Positions 17,282-25,271 of a stretch of DNA of 50,521 nt are shown piece by piece. Position 1 is the first letter of the stretch; every line of letters begins with the position of its first letter. The stretch spans positions 1 to 50,521 of the forward strand of contig SMYC01000109.1 of assembly GCA_004356105.1 (NCBI GenBank), read 5' to 3'. This DNA is from Acidobacteriota bacterium. GTDB taxonomy: Bacteria; Acidobacteriota; Vicinamibacteria; Marinacidobacterales; SMYC01. The translations under genes and the position numbers were made by a program. A model generated the notes under the pieces. The model ran no database searches, was not told the DNA's origin, and was given only the letters and a program-made list of their open reading frames with translations.

Positions 17282-18292
17282 TTACTTCCAGGTTGCAAAA
17301 GCCATGGCGTTGCCCGTTCCGGCTCGTGAACGGTAGCACGGCACGTAGTCGACCAAGGTCATCTGAAGCTCCGTTTCCGCGAGCGCGCCGATTCCGGCGA
17401 TCCAGTTCTTCGTTTCCGAAGTCCCCGAGCGGAAAAAGTGCGACGGTATTTTTTCGAGGCGCGCCTTATCATTGGACTTCATTGCAGAAAGCACATTGTC
17501 GTCGAAATCTTCGTCGATGACGAAGTGGCTGAGACCGCCGGACATGATGACGCTGACGCGGAGGTCTTTCTCCCACGTGTCGATCGCGCGCGCGATCGAT
17601 TGGCCGAGCCCGAAACATCGGGACACGGTGGGCTGGTTAGGCGGAAAAAAAGTGTTGAGCACCACCGGAACCGCGGGAATGGGCACGTCGTTCATGATGC
17701 GCCGGTAGACAAATCCGTAGGCGTGGGGGAGGCCGCGACGGCCGTTTGGACCCTCGGGAAGCGTTTTCATGGCCGCGATGTCGAACCCGTCATTCATGAG
17801 AGACGCGATGAGATGTTCCCCGAGCTCGGGAACGCAGGGATAGCTCACCGTCTCCTCCGGTACATTGGCCCAATGGGCGAGGGCTAATCCCGGCTTCAGT
17901 GCAGCGAGGCGGGCTTCGTCGAGCGCGACGTTGTCGACGCTCTCGCCGTGAAGAATGCTGAACGCGGGCGTGAGGGAGTCTTTGAAGATCTCCCTCTGAT
18001 CGTTTCCGATCAGCACGACCACGTCGGGTGCTTCGCTCTTCAGTGCGTCAGCCAGCTTGGCGATAGCGCTCTGGCAGGCCGCGTGTCGCCTCGAGCGCTC
18101 CTCGGGACTCGATTGGCGCGCGAGGTCCTCCGAAGCGCGCAGCTCGGCGAGTTCGTCGAACGTGTAGGTTCCGCCTCGGAACGGATGCGCGGGGTTCTTG
18201 CGGTCGGCTTGGACCCGCAAGTCCCACTTGTCCGGAGGTGTCGACAGAAGGGGACCATGCGAGGTCGCGAGACCGAACGTGATACGGGCCAT
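17282..18292 (-). CDS. Class III extradiol ring-cleavage dioxygenase, LigB-type
   Basis: A 336-residue protein of the LigB/protocatechuate 4,5-dioxygenase beta superfamily, which cleaves catecholic rings using non-haem Fe(II). Recognisable: N-terminal ATSHGPLLSTPPDKW with the first histidine ligand, VVLIGNDQREIF in the position of the usual NDH region, and MSGGLSHFVIDEDFD near the C-terminus with the catalytic histidine. No small LigA-like subunit is encoded nearby, so it is probably a single-chain type. It follows the SBP-like gene by four bases. The flanking oxygenase shards and the GntR gene suggest it belonged to an aromatic-acid pathway; the substrate is unknown. Confidence 0.82.
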   Translation of the reverse strand: MARITFGLATSHGPLLSTPPDKWDLRVQADRKNPAHPFRGGTYTFDELAELRASEDLARQSSPEERSRRHAACQSAIAKLADALKSEAPDVVVLIGNDQREIFKDSLTPAFSILHGESVDNVALDEARLAALKPGLALAHWANVPEETVSYPCVPELGEHLIASLMNDGFDIAAMKTLPEGPNGRRGLPHAYGFVYRRIMNDVPIPAVPVVLNTFFPPNQPTVSRCFGLGQSIARAIDTWEKDLRVSVIMSGGLSHFVIDEDFDDNVLSAMKSNDKARLEKIPSHFFRSGTSETKNWIAGIGALAETELQMTLVDYVPCYRSRAGTGNAMAFATWK

Positions 18293-18296
18293 GTGA

Positions 18297-19184
18297 TTAA
18301 GTTGTCGGCGACGCGACCGATTCCTCGTAAGTGCCGTGGCCGACTTTGCTCTCGTCGAAGATCTTCCAATCCTCGACCCACTTGTGGGTCACGTCGAACA
18401 TCTCACGGGTATAGGGGTCGAACACGATGCGCTCGCCCGGCCCGAACGTGCGCGTGTCCAGCTCGTCACGGAAGCGAGGTGGGAACTCGTTGCGATAGTA
18501 ATGCTTGTACTTCTCGAGCCGCAGATCGATGTCGGCTTGCGCGCGCTTGAGAGCGCGATAGCATTTTCGCACGTCTTCTGTTTGGACGTCGTCGGAGATC
18601 ATCGCCGCGATCATGAACGAGGTGTCGATGATCTTGCGGTAGCCAAGCTGCTCGGCGAAATACATCGGGCCGCCAAAGAGATTTGCCGCGGGAACTTCGC
18701 CGTCGATAAAGAGCTCGAGCCTCTGGAACAGCATGCCGCCATAGTGCAGCTTGATTTGATCGCGCTCGATAAACGGCTCGAGGGCCTGGATCGTTGAGTA
18801 GTGGCTCCCGGATTGAAACCCGACGGTGATAGGGACGCCGGCGAGATCTTCGGGGCCACGGATGTCGGAGTCTTGCGATACGTAGATGCCGCCGGGGGTC
18901 ACGGAATAGGCTTCACCCCAGAGCCGACCATGGCCGTTCGAAGCGGCCATGTTGACCGTCCAATGACAGGCGGAGCTCACATCGCAGGCGCGCCCTTGAC
19001 CTTCGAAGGTTTGATAAGCGCCGCTTCGCTGCTCGGGCGGAAGCTCTTCGGCCGTCTTGATCGCGGCAACGCTTTTCTTGACGTCGTGGAACTCGTAGTC
19101 GAGCCCTTCATCTTTGAAATAGCGCTTTTCTTCGGCGACCCACTCTTGCAGCCTCATGTGCGGTGCGATGACGAACTTCCCCAT
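18297..19184 (-). CDS. Cytoplasmic substrate-binding-fold protein (NMT1/SsuA-like)
   Basis: About 295 residues with the periplasmic-binding-protein type 2 fold of nitrate/sulfonate-binding proteins, seen in TPGGIYVSQDSDIRGPEDLA, VPITVGFQSGSHYSTIQAL and a central NLFGGPMYFAEQLGYRKIID. There is no signal peptide or lipobox, and no permease or ATPase gene adjacent. The frame is open to 19265, but GGGAGG about nine bases before ATG 19184 and the MGKFVIAPHMRLQEW start favour the shorter form. Some relatives of this fold are enzymes (for example 4,5-dihydroxyphthalate decarboxylase), so an enzymatic role beside the LigB dioxygenase is possible. Four bases separate it from ligB, so they are surely co-translated. 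Confidence 0.65.
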   Translation of the reverse strand: MGKFVIAPHMRLQEWVAEEKRYFKDEGLDYEFHDVKKSVAAIKTAEELPPEQRSGAYQTFEGQGRACDVSSACHWTVNMAASNGHGRLWGEAYSVTPGGIYVSQDSDIRGPEDLAGVPITVGFQSGSHYSTIQALEPFIERDQIKLHYGGMLFQRLELFIDGEVPAANLFGGPMYFAEQLGYRKIIDTSFMIAAMISDDVQTEDVRKCYRALKRAQADIDLRLEKYKHYYRNEFPPRFRDELDTRTFGPGERIVFDPYTREMFDVTHKWVEDWKIFDESKVGHGTYEESVASPTT

Positions 19185-19215
19185 TTTGCCCTCCCGTAAT
19201 TTCGCACGTTTCGGC

Positions 19216-19935
19216 TCAACAAAATGCCTCGGCGTGCTGTTTCTGTTTGCTGAGACGGATGCCACCGAGATGTTTGGTCATTGCGTCTCGCGCGCCGGCG
19301 CCCGCTTCGATGCGCGCAAATATCTCTCGATGCGTCTTGTCCACCCGCGCGGCGACGTCCGGTGTAGCGCGTTTGTTCTCGCTGGGCCAGACGACGAAGC
19401 GCAACGCGCGGAGCAGTGCAATGAGCGCGCGGTTTCTGGATGCCTCGGCGACAGCGAGGTGGAAACCGAGACTCGCCTCGGTGAAGGCGGCGGGATCGTG
19501 CGCGACGCTTCTCGCGTGATCGAGGGCGCCCGATAGCCGCTCGAGATCCTCGTGGTTCCGGTGCTCCGCGGCCGTCCCTTCGATGGCGGATTGCGCGCGA
19601 AGCGTCTCATCGACGCCGACGCCGGCGAGCTGAAATTGCACCGCCAGGGCATCAGCGAAGTAGTCGAGATCGCTCTCCGCGATGCGGGCGCCACCACCAG
19701 CTCCTTGCCGGATCTTGACGAGGCCCATAGCGGACAAGCTTCGGAGGGCGTCGCGCACGGTAATACGGCTGACACCAAAGCTTTTCGCGAGCTCGTTCTC
19801 CGAGCCGAGAAAGCTTCCGGGCACCAGGCTGCCGTCAAACACCCTGTTACGAATCTCGGTAACGATCTGACTCGAGAGCGCTGCCGCCCGCGTCAATCTC
19901 AATGGCGCCTTACTAATAAAGGTAGCAGCCAACAA
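19216..19935 (-). CDS. GntR-family transcriptional regulator with FCD domain
   Basis: A 239-residue FadR-subfamily repressor. The N-terminal winged helix is clear (LSSQIVTEIRNRVFDGSL, GSENELAKSFGVSRITVRDA, LRSLSAMGLVKIRQGAGGGA), and the all-helical FCD effector domain contains the metal-site histidines in FHLAVAEAS, KTHREIF and MTKHLGG. First gene of the minus-strand run leading to the SBP-like and LigB genes, ending 31 bases before the former, so it most likely regulates this catabolic unit and itself. The start is uncertain: TTG at 19935 lacks a strong Shine-Dalgarno sequence and the wHTH begins ~15 residues in. Confidence 0.9.
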   Translation of the reverse strand: MLAATFISKAPLRLTRAAALSSQIVTEIRNRVFDGSLVPGSFLGSENELAKSFGVSRITVRDALRSLSAMGLVKIRQGAGGGARIAESDLDYFADALAVQFQLAGVGVDETLRAQSAIEGTAAEHRNHEDLERLSGALDHARSVAHDPAAFTEASLGFHLAVAEASRNRALIALLRALRFVVWPSENKRATPDVAARVDKTHREIFARIEAGAGARDAMTKHLGGIRLSKQKQHAEAFC

Positions 19936-19959
19936 ACCCCCTCAAAGAATACTAGCGAT

Positions 19960-19989
19960 ATTATAGATATTACATTTAGTCAAGAGCAA
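19960..19989 (-). promoter_or_regulatory. Probable promoter/operator of the GntR operon
   Basis: On the minus strand TTGCTC (19984-19989) and a perfect TATAAT (19960-19965) are 18 bases apart, 25 bases from the GntR start. AATATC is directly repeated over the -10 region, a plausible self-binding site. Confidence 0.5.
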
Positions 19990-20047
19990 TAAAAAAACCC
20001 GGGGAAAGAGTGATCGGAAAGAGTTTTGAACCACAGAGAGACGACTC

Positions 20048-20147
20048 TCATCCCCACATCCCCAGCTTTTATCCCCACATCCCCTTGCTTTTAGAAACGC
20101 GTATGAAAAGCAAGGAGATGTGGGGATAGGAGGAGAGGTGGGGATAA
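20048..20147. repeat. Inverted repeat of TATCCCCACATCCCC units
   Basis: Arms at 20070-20092 and 20106-20128 are 23 bases long with one mismatch and enclose a 13-base loop. A further copy of the unit lies outside each arm (20048-20063, and a shorter one at ~20133-20147), so the array reads two units forward, two reversed. It sits downstream of the betaine-binding relic and upstream of the GntR promoter. It has no T-run and does not look like an ordinary terminator. Function unknown. Confidence 0.8.
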
Positions 20148-20176
20148 GAAAGAACTTGGTTCTGACGGGTGAGGAG

Positions 20177-20419
20177 CTAATTTCTCAGCCAGCCGTCGAC
20201 GATGTCCTGGTTCTCTTCGATCCAGGCCCGCGCGTGAAGGCCGAGGCGATCTTCCAGGACAATCTGGAGCACACCTTGGATCGCGCGTGCGCCGTCCCAG
20301 TCGAGTGCACCCAAAACGATCGTTCGCTCGGCATCGTCGGTCCCTGCTCCGCAGCTTTGGGGAAGTACGACGACCAGGGTCGAGGCAAGGATAGCTGCCC
20401 CAAAGGTTCGACGCATCAT
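20177..20419 (-). pseudogene. Internally deleted glycine-betaine-type ABC transporter substrate-binding protein
   Basis: An 80-residue frame with a signal/lipoprotein-like N-terminus (MMRRTFGAAILASTL, then a Cys in QSCGAG), the start of the ProX/OpuAC fold (RTIVLGALDWDGARAIQGVL followed by a VLEDRLGL segment), and then directly a sequence resembling the end of the same family (ARAWIEENQDIVDGWLRN). The normal protein is about 300 residues, so about 200 central residues, including the aromatic box that binds betaine, are missing with the frame kept. Not functional as a transporter component. The matching permease and ATPase genes are absent. Confidence 0.65.
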
Positions 20420-20511
20420 CGGTAGCTTCCCGGAAGTGATTGAGGAATTTGAATTAAGCTAAATTAATCCCACAATTCAGCGAAGCACTAGACAGAGAAC
20501 CGGAGGTTCGG

Positions 20512-20961
20512 ATGGCGTCCCGTGTTTCTCTCTGGGGGCTTGTCCTTCTCGGAGGGGCTTTCTCGAGCGGACAGAGCGTTTCGAGCCCATCGTCGATCTC
20601 GTTCAAGGTGATTGTGAATCAAGCGAACAATGTGGAGTCCCTCTCGAAGGCTGAGGTCTCACGATTGTTCTTGAAAAAAACACTCCGATGGGAAGCCGGA
20701 GGCCGCGTCGAGCCCATCGATCAGAGCGCCGCGTCGTCCGTGCGTGTGAGCTTCTCTTCCGAGGTTCACGGTCGCAGTGTGGATGCGGTCCGTGCCTATT
20801 GGCGGAAGCTTCTCTTCAAGGGGAAGATAGCGCCGCCGCCAACCCGTGCCACCGACTCGGCAATCCTCGACTTCGTCGCCAACAAAGCCAACGCCATCGG
20901 CTATGTGTCCGGTGATGCTGCGATCGGCGCGGGGACACGTGTTTTGACGATCCTTGAATAG
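20512..20961 (+). CDS. Small exported PstS-like (phosphate-binding superfamily) protein
   Basis: A 149-residue protein with an N-terminal signal peptide (VSLWGLVLLGGAFSSGQS) and a short periplasmic-binding domain: FKVIVNQANNVESLSKAEV, RLFLKKTLRWEAGGRVEPID and the later ANAIGYVSGDAAIG are typical of the small PBP-like proteins related to PstS. Such proteins often sit next to chemoreceptors, and here a chemoreceptor follows after 21 bases, so it may present a ligand to that receptor. GGAGG precedes the ATG. The ligand is unknown. Confidence 0.75.
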   Translation: MASRVSLWGLVLLGGAFSSGQSVSSPSSISFKVIVNQANNVESLSKAEVSRLFLKKTLRWEAGGRVEPIDQSAASSVRVSFSSEVHGRSVDAVRAYWRKLLFKGKIAPPPTRATDSAILDFVANKANAIGYVSGDAAIGAGTRVLTILE

Positions 20962-20982
20962 ACTGCAAGAACAAAGCACAAC

Positions 20983-22863
20983 ATGTTTGCGAAGCTGAGT
21001 CTGAGAGGCAAAATCCTCGTCTTTCCGTCCGTCGCCGCTGTTGGCTTTTTTTCGGTCCTGCTCGTTGCTTGGGTCCTCGGCGCGCGGAACACGACGCTTC
21101 AGAACGCCATCGAGACCGGCTACGCTCCGGCGTTACTGTTGAGCGTGGAGCTCGAGAAAACACTCGTGTCGATCGACCGCGGCCTTCAAGAAGCAGCCGT
21201 CACGGAGGACGCGGACGTCTTTTTGGAGACGGACGCTTTGCGTAGGCAGTTCCTTGCGCTCGTCGACAGGGCGCGTGACAACCCGGTGATGGATGTGCGA
21301 AAGCTAAGTGCCATCGATGTCGACTTCAAGGCCTATTACCGGCTTGCCCGGGAAACGACGGCTCGCGTCATTGCAGGCAACATGGAAGCGGAGGTAATGG
21401 CTTCCACTCAGCAGATGAGCGAGCAGTTCAGAGCGATCCAAGATAACCTCGAGGCGAGCACACGTCGTGACGAGCAGGCGATGGCCTCGGCCTTCGCTTT
21501 GGCTCGCAGGAACCTGGAAAGATCTTTCACTGCCGTCATGACGGTGACGGGGCTCTTCATTCTTCTGCTCGGCATATTGTCCTGGTGGCTCGGCCGAATG
21601 ATTACGCTCCCCATGGTGCGACTCACGGCCGCGGCCAAGCGAATCGCGAGCGAAGACATGGCGACCCTGGCCACCGAGGCCAAGCTCATGGCGGGCGGCG
21701 ATCTGACTCGAGAGACAGAATTTCGCCGTAAGCCGATCCGAGTGGAAACGAGTGATGAGGTTGGGCAGTTGGCGGCGGCGTTCAATCTGATGCAGGACAA
21801 GCTGGTCGAGATCGCTGAGGCCTTCACGCTGATCTCCCGAGGCTTGCGTGACCTCGTGGTGCATGTGCAGGGTGCGGCCGACGAGGTCGCTGCCGGGAGT
21901 GAGATTGCGGTGCGCTCGACTTTGGCCGCCGCTCGCGGGAACGAGTCCACGGTCATGGCCGTCGAGGGCATGAGCTCCACCGTCCAGCAGATGAGCGCCA
22001 GTCTTCAAAATGTCGCGCGCAGCGCGCAGTCACAAGCCGCCTCGAGCTCGCAGACGCTGGCCTCGATCCAGAAGCTGATCGCCTCGGTGCAGACCGTCGC
22101 CGGCGTCGCCGATGAGCTCAACGGAATGTCGCAATCCGCCAATGATGCCGTAACGAGCGGCGAGAACACGATGTCCTCCACCGCCGAGGCCATGAAGGAG
22201 ATTCGTGACGTCAACGCAGCGACGGCCGAGTTCGTTCTTGGTCTCGGGACCATGGCCGAGGACATCGACCAGATCGTCGGCGTCATCGACGAGATCGCCG
22301 AGCAAACGAATCTACTGGCGTTGAATGCGGCGATCGAGGCCGCAAGAGCAGGGGAGCACGGGCTCGGCTTCGCCGTCGTCGCGGACGAAGTGCGCAAGCT
22401 TGCGGAGCGGAGCTCCCGCTCGACGTCCGAAATCTCAGGTCTGGTGCAGGGCATCAAACGCCAAGTCGAAAAGGCCGTCCGCAACATGGAGCAGTCGACG
22501 GCGACTGTGGATCAGGGCGTAAGCCGCACGCACGAACTCCGGGCGAGCCTCGAACAAATCAGCTCTGTCGTGACCGAGGTCTTGCGCTTTTCGCAGCAGA
22601 TCGACACAGCGACCTCCGAGCAGTCCTCCGGTACGCAGGAGATAGAGCGCGAGACGGAGCGGCTCTCGAACCTTGCGTCGGAGATTCACGCTGCTACCGA
22701 GGAGCAAACGCTCGGCACCGCGCAGGTCGCTGACACCATCGAGCAGATCAGCGAGATGGTCAAGACCAACGCGGAGGGAGCGAGCGAGCTGGCAGCTTCC
22801 GCGGAGGAGCTCTCGCGGCAAGCTGGCAATCTTCGCGAGCTCACGTCTCGCTTTCACGTCTAG
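20983..22863 (+). CDS. Methyl-accepting chemotaxis protein
   Basis: A 626-residue transmembrane chemoreceptor: TM1 (~8-33, [20 protein letters not shown]), a ~150-residue periplasmic domain, TM2 (~180-202, [18 protein letters not shown]), HAMP, and a long cytoplasmic coiled coil. The signalling tip reads [20 protein letters not shown] followed by [18 protein letters not shown], the invariant hairpin that binds CheA/CheW. There are no cheA or cheW genes nearby, and no C-terminal CheR-tethering pentapeptide (it ends SRFHV). Likely co-transcribed with the binding protein upstream. Confidence 0.95.
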   Translation: MFAKLSLRGKILVFPSVAAVGFFSVLLVAWVLGARNTTLQNAIETGYAPALLLSVELEKTLVSIDRGLQEAAVTEDADVFLETDALRRQFLALVDRARDNPVMDVRKLSAIDVDFKAYYRLARETTARVIAGNMEAEVMASTQQMSEQFRAIQDNLEASTRRDEQAMASAFALARRNLERSFTAVMTVTGLFILLLGILSWWLGRMITLPMVRLTAAAKRIASEDMATLATEAKLMAGGDLTRETEFRRKPIRVETSDEVGQLAAAFNLMQDKLVEIAEAFTLISRGLRDLVVHVQGAADEVAAGSEIAVRSTLAAARGNESTVMAVEGMSSTVQQMSASLQNVARSAQSQAASSSQTLASIQKLIASVQTVAGVADELNGMSQSANDAVTSGENTMSSTAEAMKEIRDVNAATAEFVLGLGTMAEDIDQIVGVIDEIAEQTNLLALNAAIEAARAGEHGLGFAVVADEVRKLAERSSRSTSEISGLVQGIKRQVEKAVRNMEQSTATVDQGVSRTHELRASLEQISSVVTEVLRFSQQIDTATSEQSSGTQEIERETERLSNLASEIHAATEEQTLGTAQVADTIEQISEMVKTNAEGASELAASAEELSRQAGNLRELTSRFHV

Positions 22864-22887
22864 AAACCCGCCTCCTGAACACCTAAA

Positions 22888-22917
22888 CCTCTGTTCTTCC
22901 GGCAGAGGGCGGTTTTT
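22888..22917 (+). terminator. Probable intrinsic terminator after the chemoreceptor gene
   Basis: CCTCTG (22888-22893) pairs with CAGAGG (22903-22908) around a nine-base loop and is followed after GCGG by five T (22913-22917), 25 bases past the chemoreceptor stop. The stem is short, so strength is uncertain. Confidence 0.5.
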
Positions 22918-22978
22918 CCGCGCGATCTCGTCTCCTATATGTATGGTCCAAACGGCATCCATGCGTTTGCAAATAAAT

Positions 22979-23003
22979 ACGAATATATTCACAATATATT
23001 CGT
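22979..23003. promoter_or_regulatory. Perfect palindromic operator abutting the VapB start codon
   Basis: ACGAATATATT (22979-22989) and AATATATTCGT (22993-23003) are exact reverse complements around CAC, and the ATG starts at the very next base. A TATATT at 22995-23000 could serve as a -10, which would make the transcript leaderless. This is the expected layout for an antitoxin-autoregulated promoter. Confidence 0.75.
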
Positions 23004-23438
23004 ATGCCTACAACCGTGCACCTGCCGGCGGATTTGCTCGAGTCGGTCGACCTGCGTGCCAAGGAGTTAATGAAGGGTGATCCTGACGTTGGGAGGAGAC
23101 TGCTAGCGCACAAAAGAACGGACGTCTATGTCCCGCAGCCTGTTTTTGCGGAGATCGAGTACGGTCTCTCTCGCCTCGGACGTTCTACCCGCAAAGGGCA
23201 GTTGCGTGCGCGCTTTGATACCATCTCTGGGCAGCTCCAGCGGCTGGGTTGGACGGACGAGGTTAGCCGGTCGTTTGGTGTGACGAAGGCTGATCTCGAA
23301 AAACGCGGTGTGCGGATCGAGGACTTCGATGTCGCCATCGCCGCGCACGCTCTCGCCGGCGATGCGACGCTCGTTACCGATAATGTGGCCCACCTCAAGC
23401 GCATCAGGAATCTCAGGCTCGAAAACTGGCGGCGCTGA
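23004..23438 (+). pseudogene. Deletion fusion of a VapB antitoxin N-terminus to a VapC toxin lacking its first strand
   Basis: Residues 1-~22 (MPTTVHLPADLLESVDLRAK) are the start of a ribbon-helix-helix antitoxin. From about residue 20 the sequence becomes a PIN-domain VapC entered partway: LMKGDPDVGRRLL, VYVPQPVFAEIEYGLSRLGR, EDFDVAIAAHAL, TLVTDNVAHLKRI. The usual VapC N-terminus with its first catalytic aspartate (xxLDTNxxS) is missing, as is the rest of the antitoxin. One in-frame deletion across both genes explains this. Nuclease activity is unlikely; the DNA-binding part may still dimerise weakly on the adjacent palindrome. Annotated as a decayed TA locus; a repurposed protein is the alternative. 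Confidence 0.7.
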
Positions 23439-23456
23439 GGACGCGACGAAATACTT

Positions 23457-25082
23457 CTACGGTGTTGGGCCGACGCGGCACTCCCCGTTGCGGCGAAGCG
23501 TTGGGTATTCGACGCCTAGCTGCTTCATGTAGGTGTCGTATCGGCTCGAGTCGTAGTAGAAGGCCGTCATCGCTTCACGATACTCGCTCATGATCTCTTT
23601 GTTCCTCTCGATCGCCGGCTCGTCGTCGGGACGGATGAAGGGCTCATAGTCTACGTCCGAGGCCTGCACGTTCCGAAAGTAGTCCCACGCCTCTTCCACG
23701 AGCTCGGGTCTGAGCAAGAAGTCCAATACCGTCATCGCGTGCACTTTGGCGCCGGCAGTCGCACCCTTGTGGGCGATGGGTGTAGCCATGGCGATGGCGT
23801 TCGACCAGTTGTGGCCGGGAAGACCGGGGATGTTGGACGGAAACGAGAGCGTCGCGGTCGGGACATTCCACGAAATGTCGCCGATGTCGTCGGCGTAGCC
23901 GGCGCGGCGTTGATCTTCGGTGAGCGCAGGCCGAAGCGTCGAGAGCTCGATGGCGAGCCCGGTTTCGCGGCCAGACACTTCTTTTTGCACGGCATGCGCC
24001 AAAGTTTGATCGTCCTCTGTCCATTCGGGAAGACCGACTTGTGTGATATTTCCGTAGATCGTCTCCGCGACCGTCTTGTTGAAGTGGCCGGGCCAGGCAG
24101 AGCCGATGATGCGAATTCTCGCGAGCTCCGTTCCGGTCATCATCGCGGCCCCGCGCGCGATCTCCTCGCCGATCGAAAAAAGATCCCGAATTTGGTCGGC
24201 ATTGCGCTCGCGGAAGTAGAACCAAATCGAGGCGGTCGAGGGTACGACATTCGGTTGGTCGCCGCCATCGACGATCACCGAATGCGAGCGGTGCTGCAGC
24301 CTCAAGTGCTCACGACGAAAGTTCCACCCGACCTCCATCAACGCCGCCGCATCGGCTGCGCTTCGCCCGCGCCACGGCGCGCCGCCCGCATGGGCGCTTC
24401 GCCCCTCGAACATGAACAATGCCGAGATCAACCCTGTCCCCGGCGTGATGCCCCAACTCGTCGAGAGGTTCGAGCCCACATGCGAATAGAGAACGATATC
24501 CACATCTTTGAAGACGCCTTCGCGCACGTAGTAGGCCTTGGTACCCAGCAACTCTTCCGCGATTCCCGGCCAGATGTGGAGCGTGCCAGGGATGTTCTCA
24601 CGCTCCATGATCTCCTTGACGACGAGCGCGGCCGTGATGTTGACGGCCTGTCCTGAGTTGTGTCCCTCGCCGTGACCGGGAGCGCCTGCTACGATCGGCG
24701 CGCGGCAGGCAACGCCCGGCATTTGGGATGCTTGAGGGATGTCGTCGATGTCCGTCCCAAGAGAAATGACCGGCTTACCCGAGCCCCAAGTAGCAACCCA
24801 CGCCGTGGGGATGCCGGCGATCCCTTCTTCAACGGTGAAGCCGTTCTCGCGGAGCAAATGGACCAAGTAGCGGGAGGTCTCGAATTCTTGGAAGCCGAGC
24901 TCGCCATAGCTGAATATCTGGTCGACCATCTGCTGGGTGAACGTGGCTCGCGCGTCGACGGCGCGCACCGCCTCCGCCTTCAGCGCGGTGAGACGTGAGG
25001 ACTGAGCGTGTGCCCCCGTCGCCATGAAGAGTCCCAAAACGGACAGGAATGTGACAAAAGCAGTTCGTCGTCGTGCGGACAT
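23457..25082 (-). CDS. Secreted M20-family amidohydrolase (AbgB-like)
   Basis: A zinc-dependent amidohydrolase/aminoacylase of peptidase family M20, nearest in style to AbgB (p-aminobenzoyl-glutamate hydrolase). Metal-site regions: SLGTDIDDIP, GHGEGHNSGQAVNITAALV, GIAEELLGTKAYYV, and the dimerisation region HAGGAPWRGRSAADAAALM. The preferred ATG at 25082 (GGAGG just upstream) yields a signal peptide (RRRTAFVTFLSVLGLFMATGAHAQ-type, cleaved after AHA) and ~541 residues; an upstream in-frame start at 25115 is less likely. The length exceeds AbgB because of a ~70-residue C-terminal extension. The substrate is unknown; export suggests scavenging of peptides or acylated amino acids. Confidence 0.85.
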   Translation of the reverse strand: MSARRRTAFVTFLSVLGLFMATGAHAQSSRLTALKAEAVRAVDARATFTQQMVDQIFSYGELGFQEFETSRYLVHLLRENGFTVEEGIAGIPTAWVATWGSGKPVISLGTDIDDIPQASQMPGVACRAPIVAGAPGHGEGHNSGQAVNITAALVVKEIMERENIPGTLHIWPGIAEELLGTKAYYVREGVFKDVDIVLYSHVGSNLSTSWGITPGTGLISALFMFEGRSAHAGGAPWRGRSAADAAALMEVGWNFRREHLRLQHRSHSVIVDGGDQPNVVPSTASIWFYFRERNADQIRDLFSIGEEIARGAAMMTGTELARIRIIGSAWPGHFNKTVAETIYGNITQVGLPEWTEDDQTLAHAVQKEVSGRETGLAIELSTLRPALTEDQRRAGYADDIGDISWNVPTATLSFPSNIPGLPGHNWSNAIAMATPIAHKGATAGAKVHAMTVLDFLLRPELVEEAWDYFRNVQASDVDYEPFIRPDDEPAIERNKEIMSEYREAMTAFYYDSSRYDTYMKQLGVEYPTLRRNGECRVGPTP

Positions 25083-25271
25083 GCGAGGCCTCCGGAAAGA
25101 AAATGCGCCCGTCATTATAGTCGGTCCTCGTGTTCTTACGTCGAGGGGAAACTCCCACAGCCGAGCCAGCGCGCACGAGTATTTTCAAGGACTTAGGATG
25201 GTTTTAGCGTGGCATGTAGTTTGCTTCTTTGTAAATAGTCTTTTGCGCATCGAACGTCCGAGGAGTGCTCC

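Noticed and set aside
20048-20147. TTATCCCCAC units considered as DnaA boxes and a replication origin
   Set aside because: They match TTATNCACA with a consistent mismatch, and there is no dnaA, dnaN or AT-rich unwinding region nearby.
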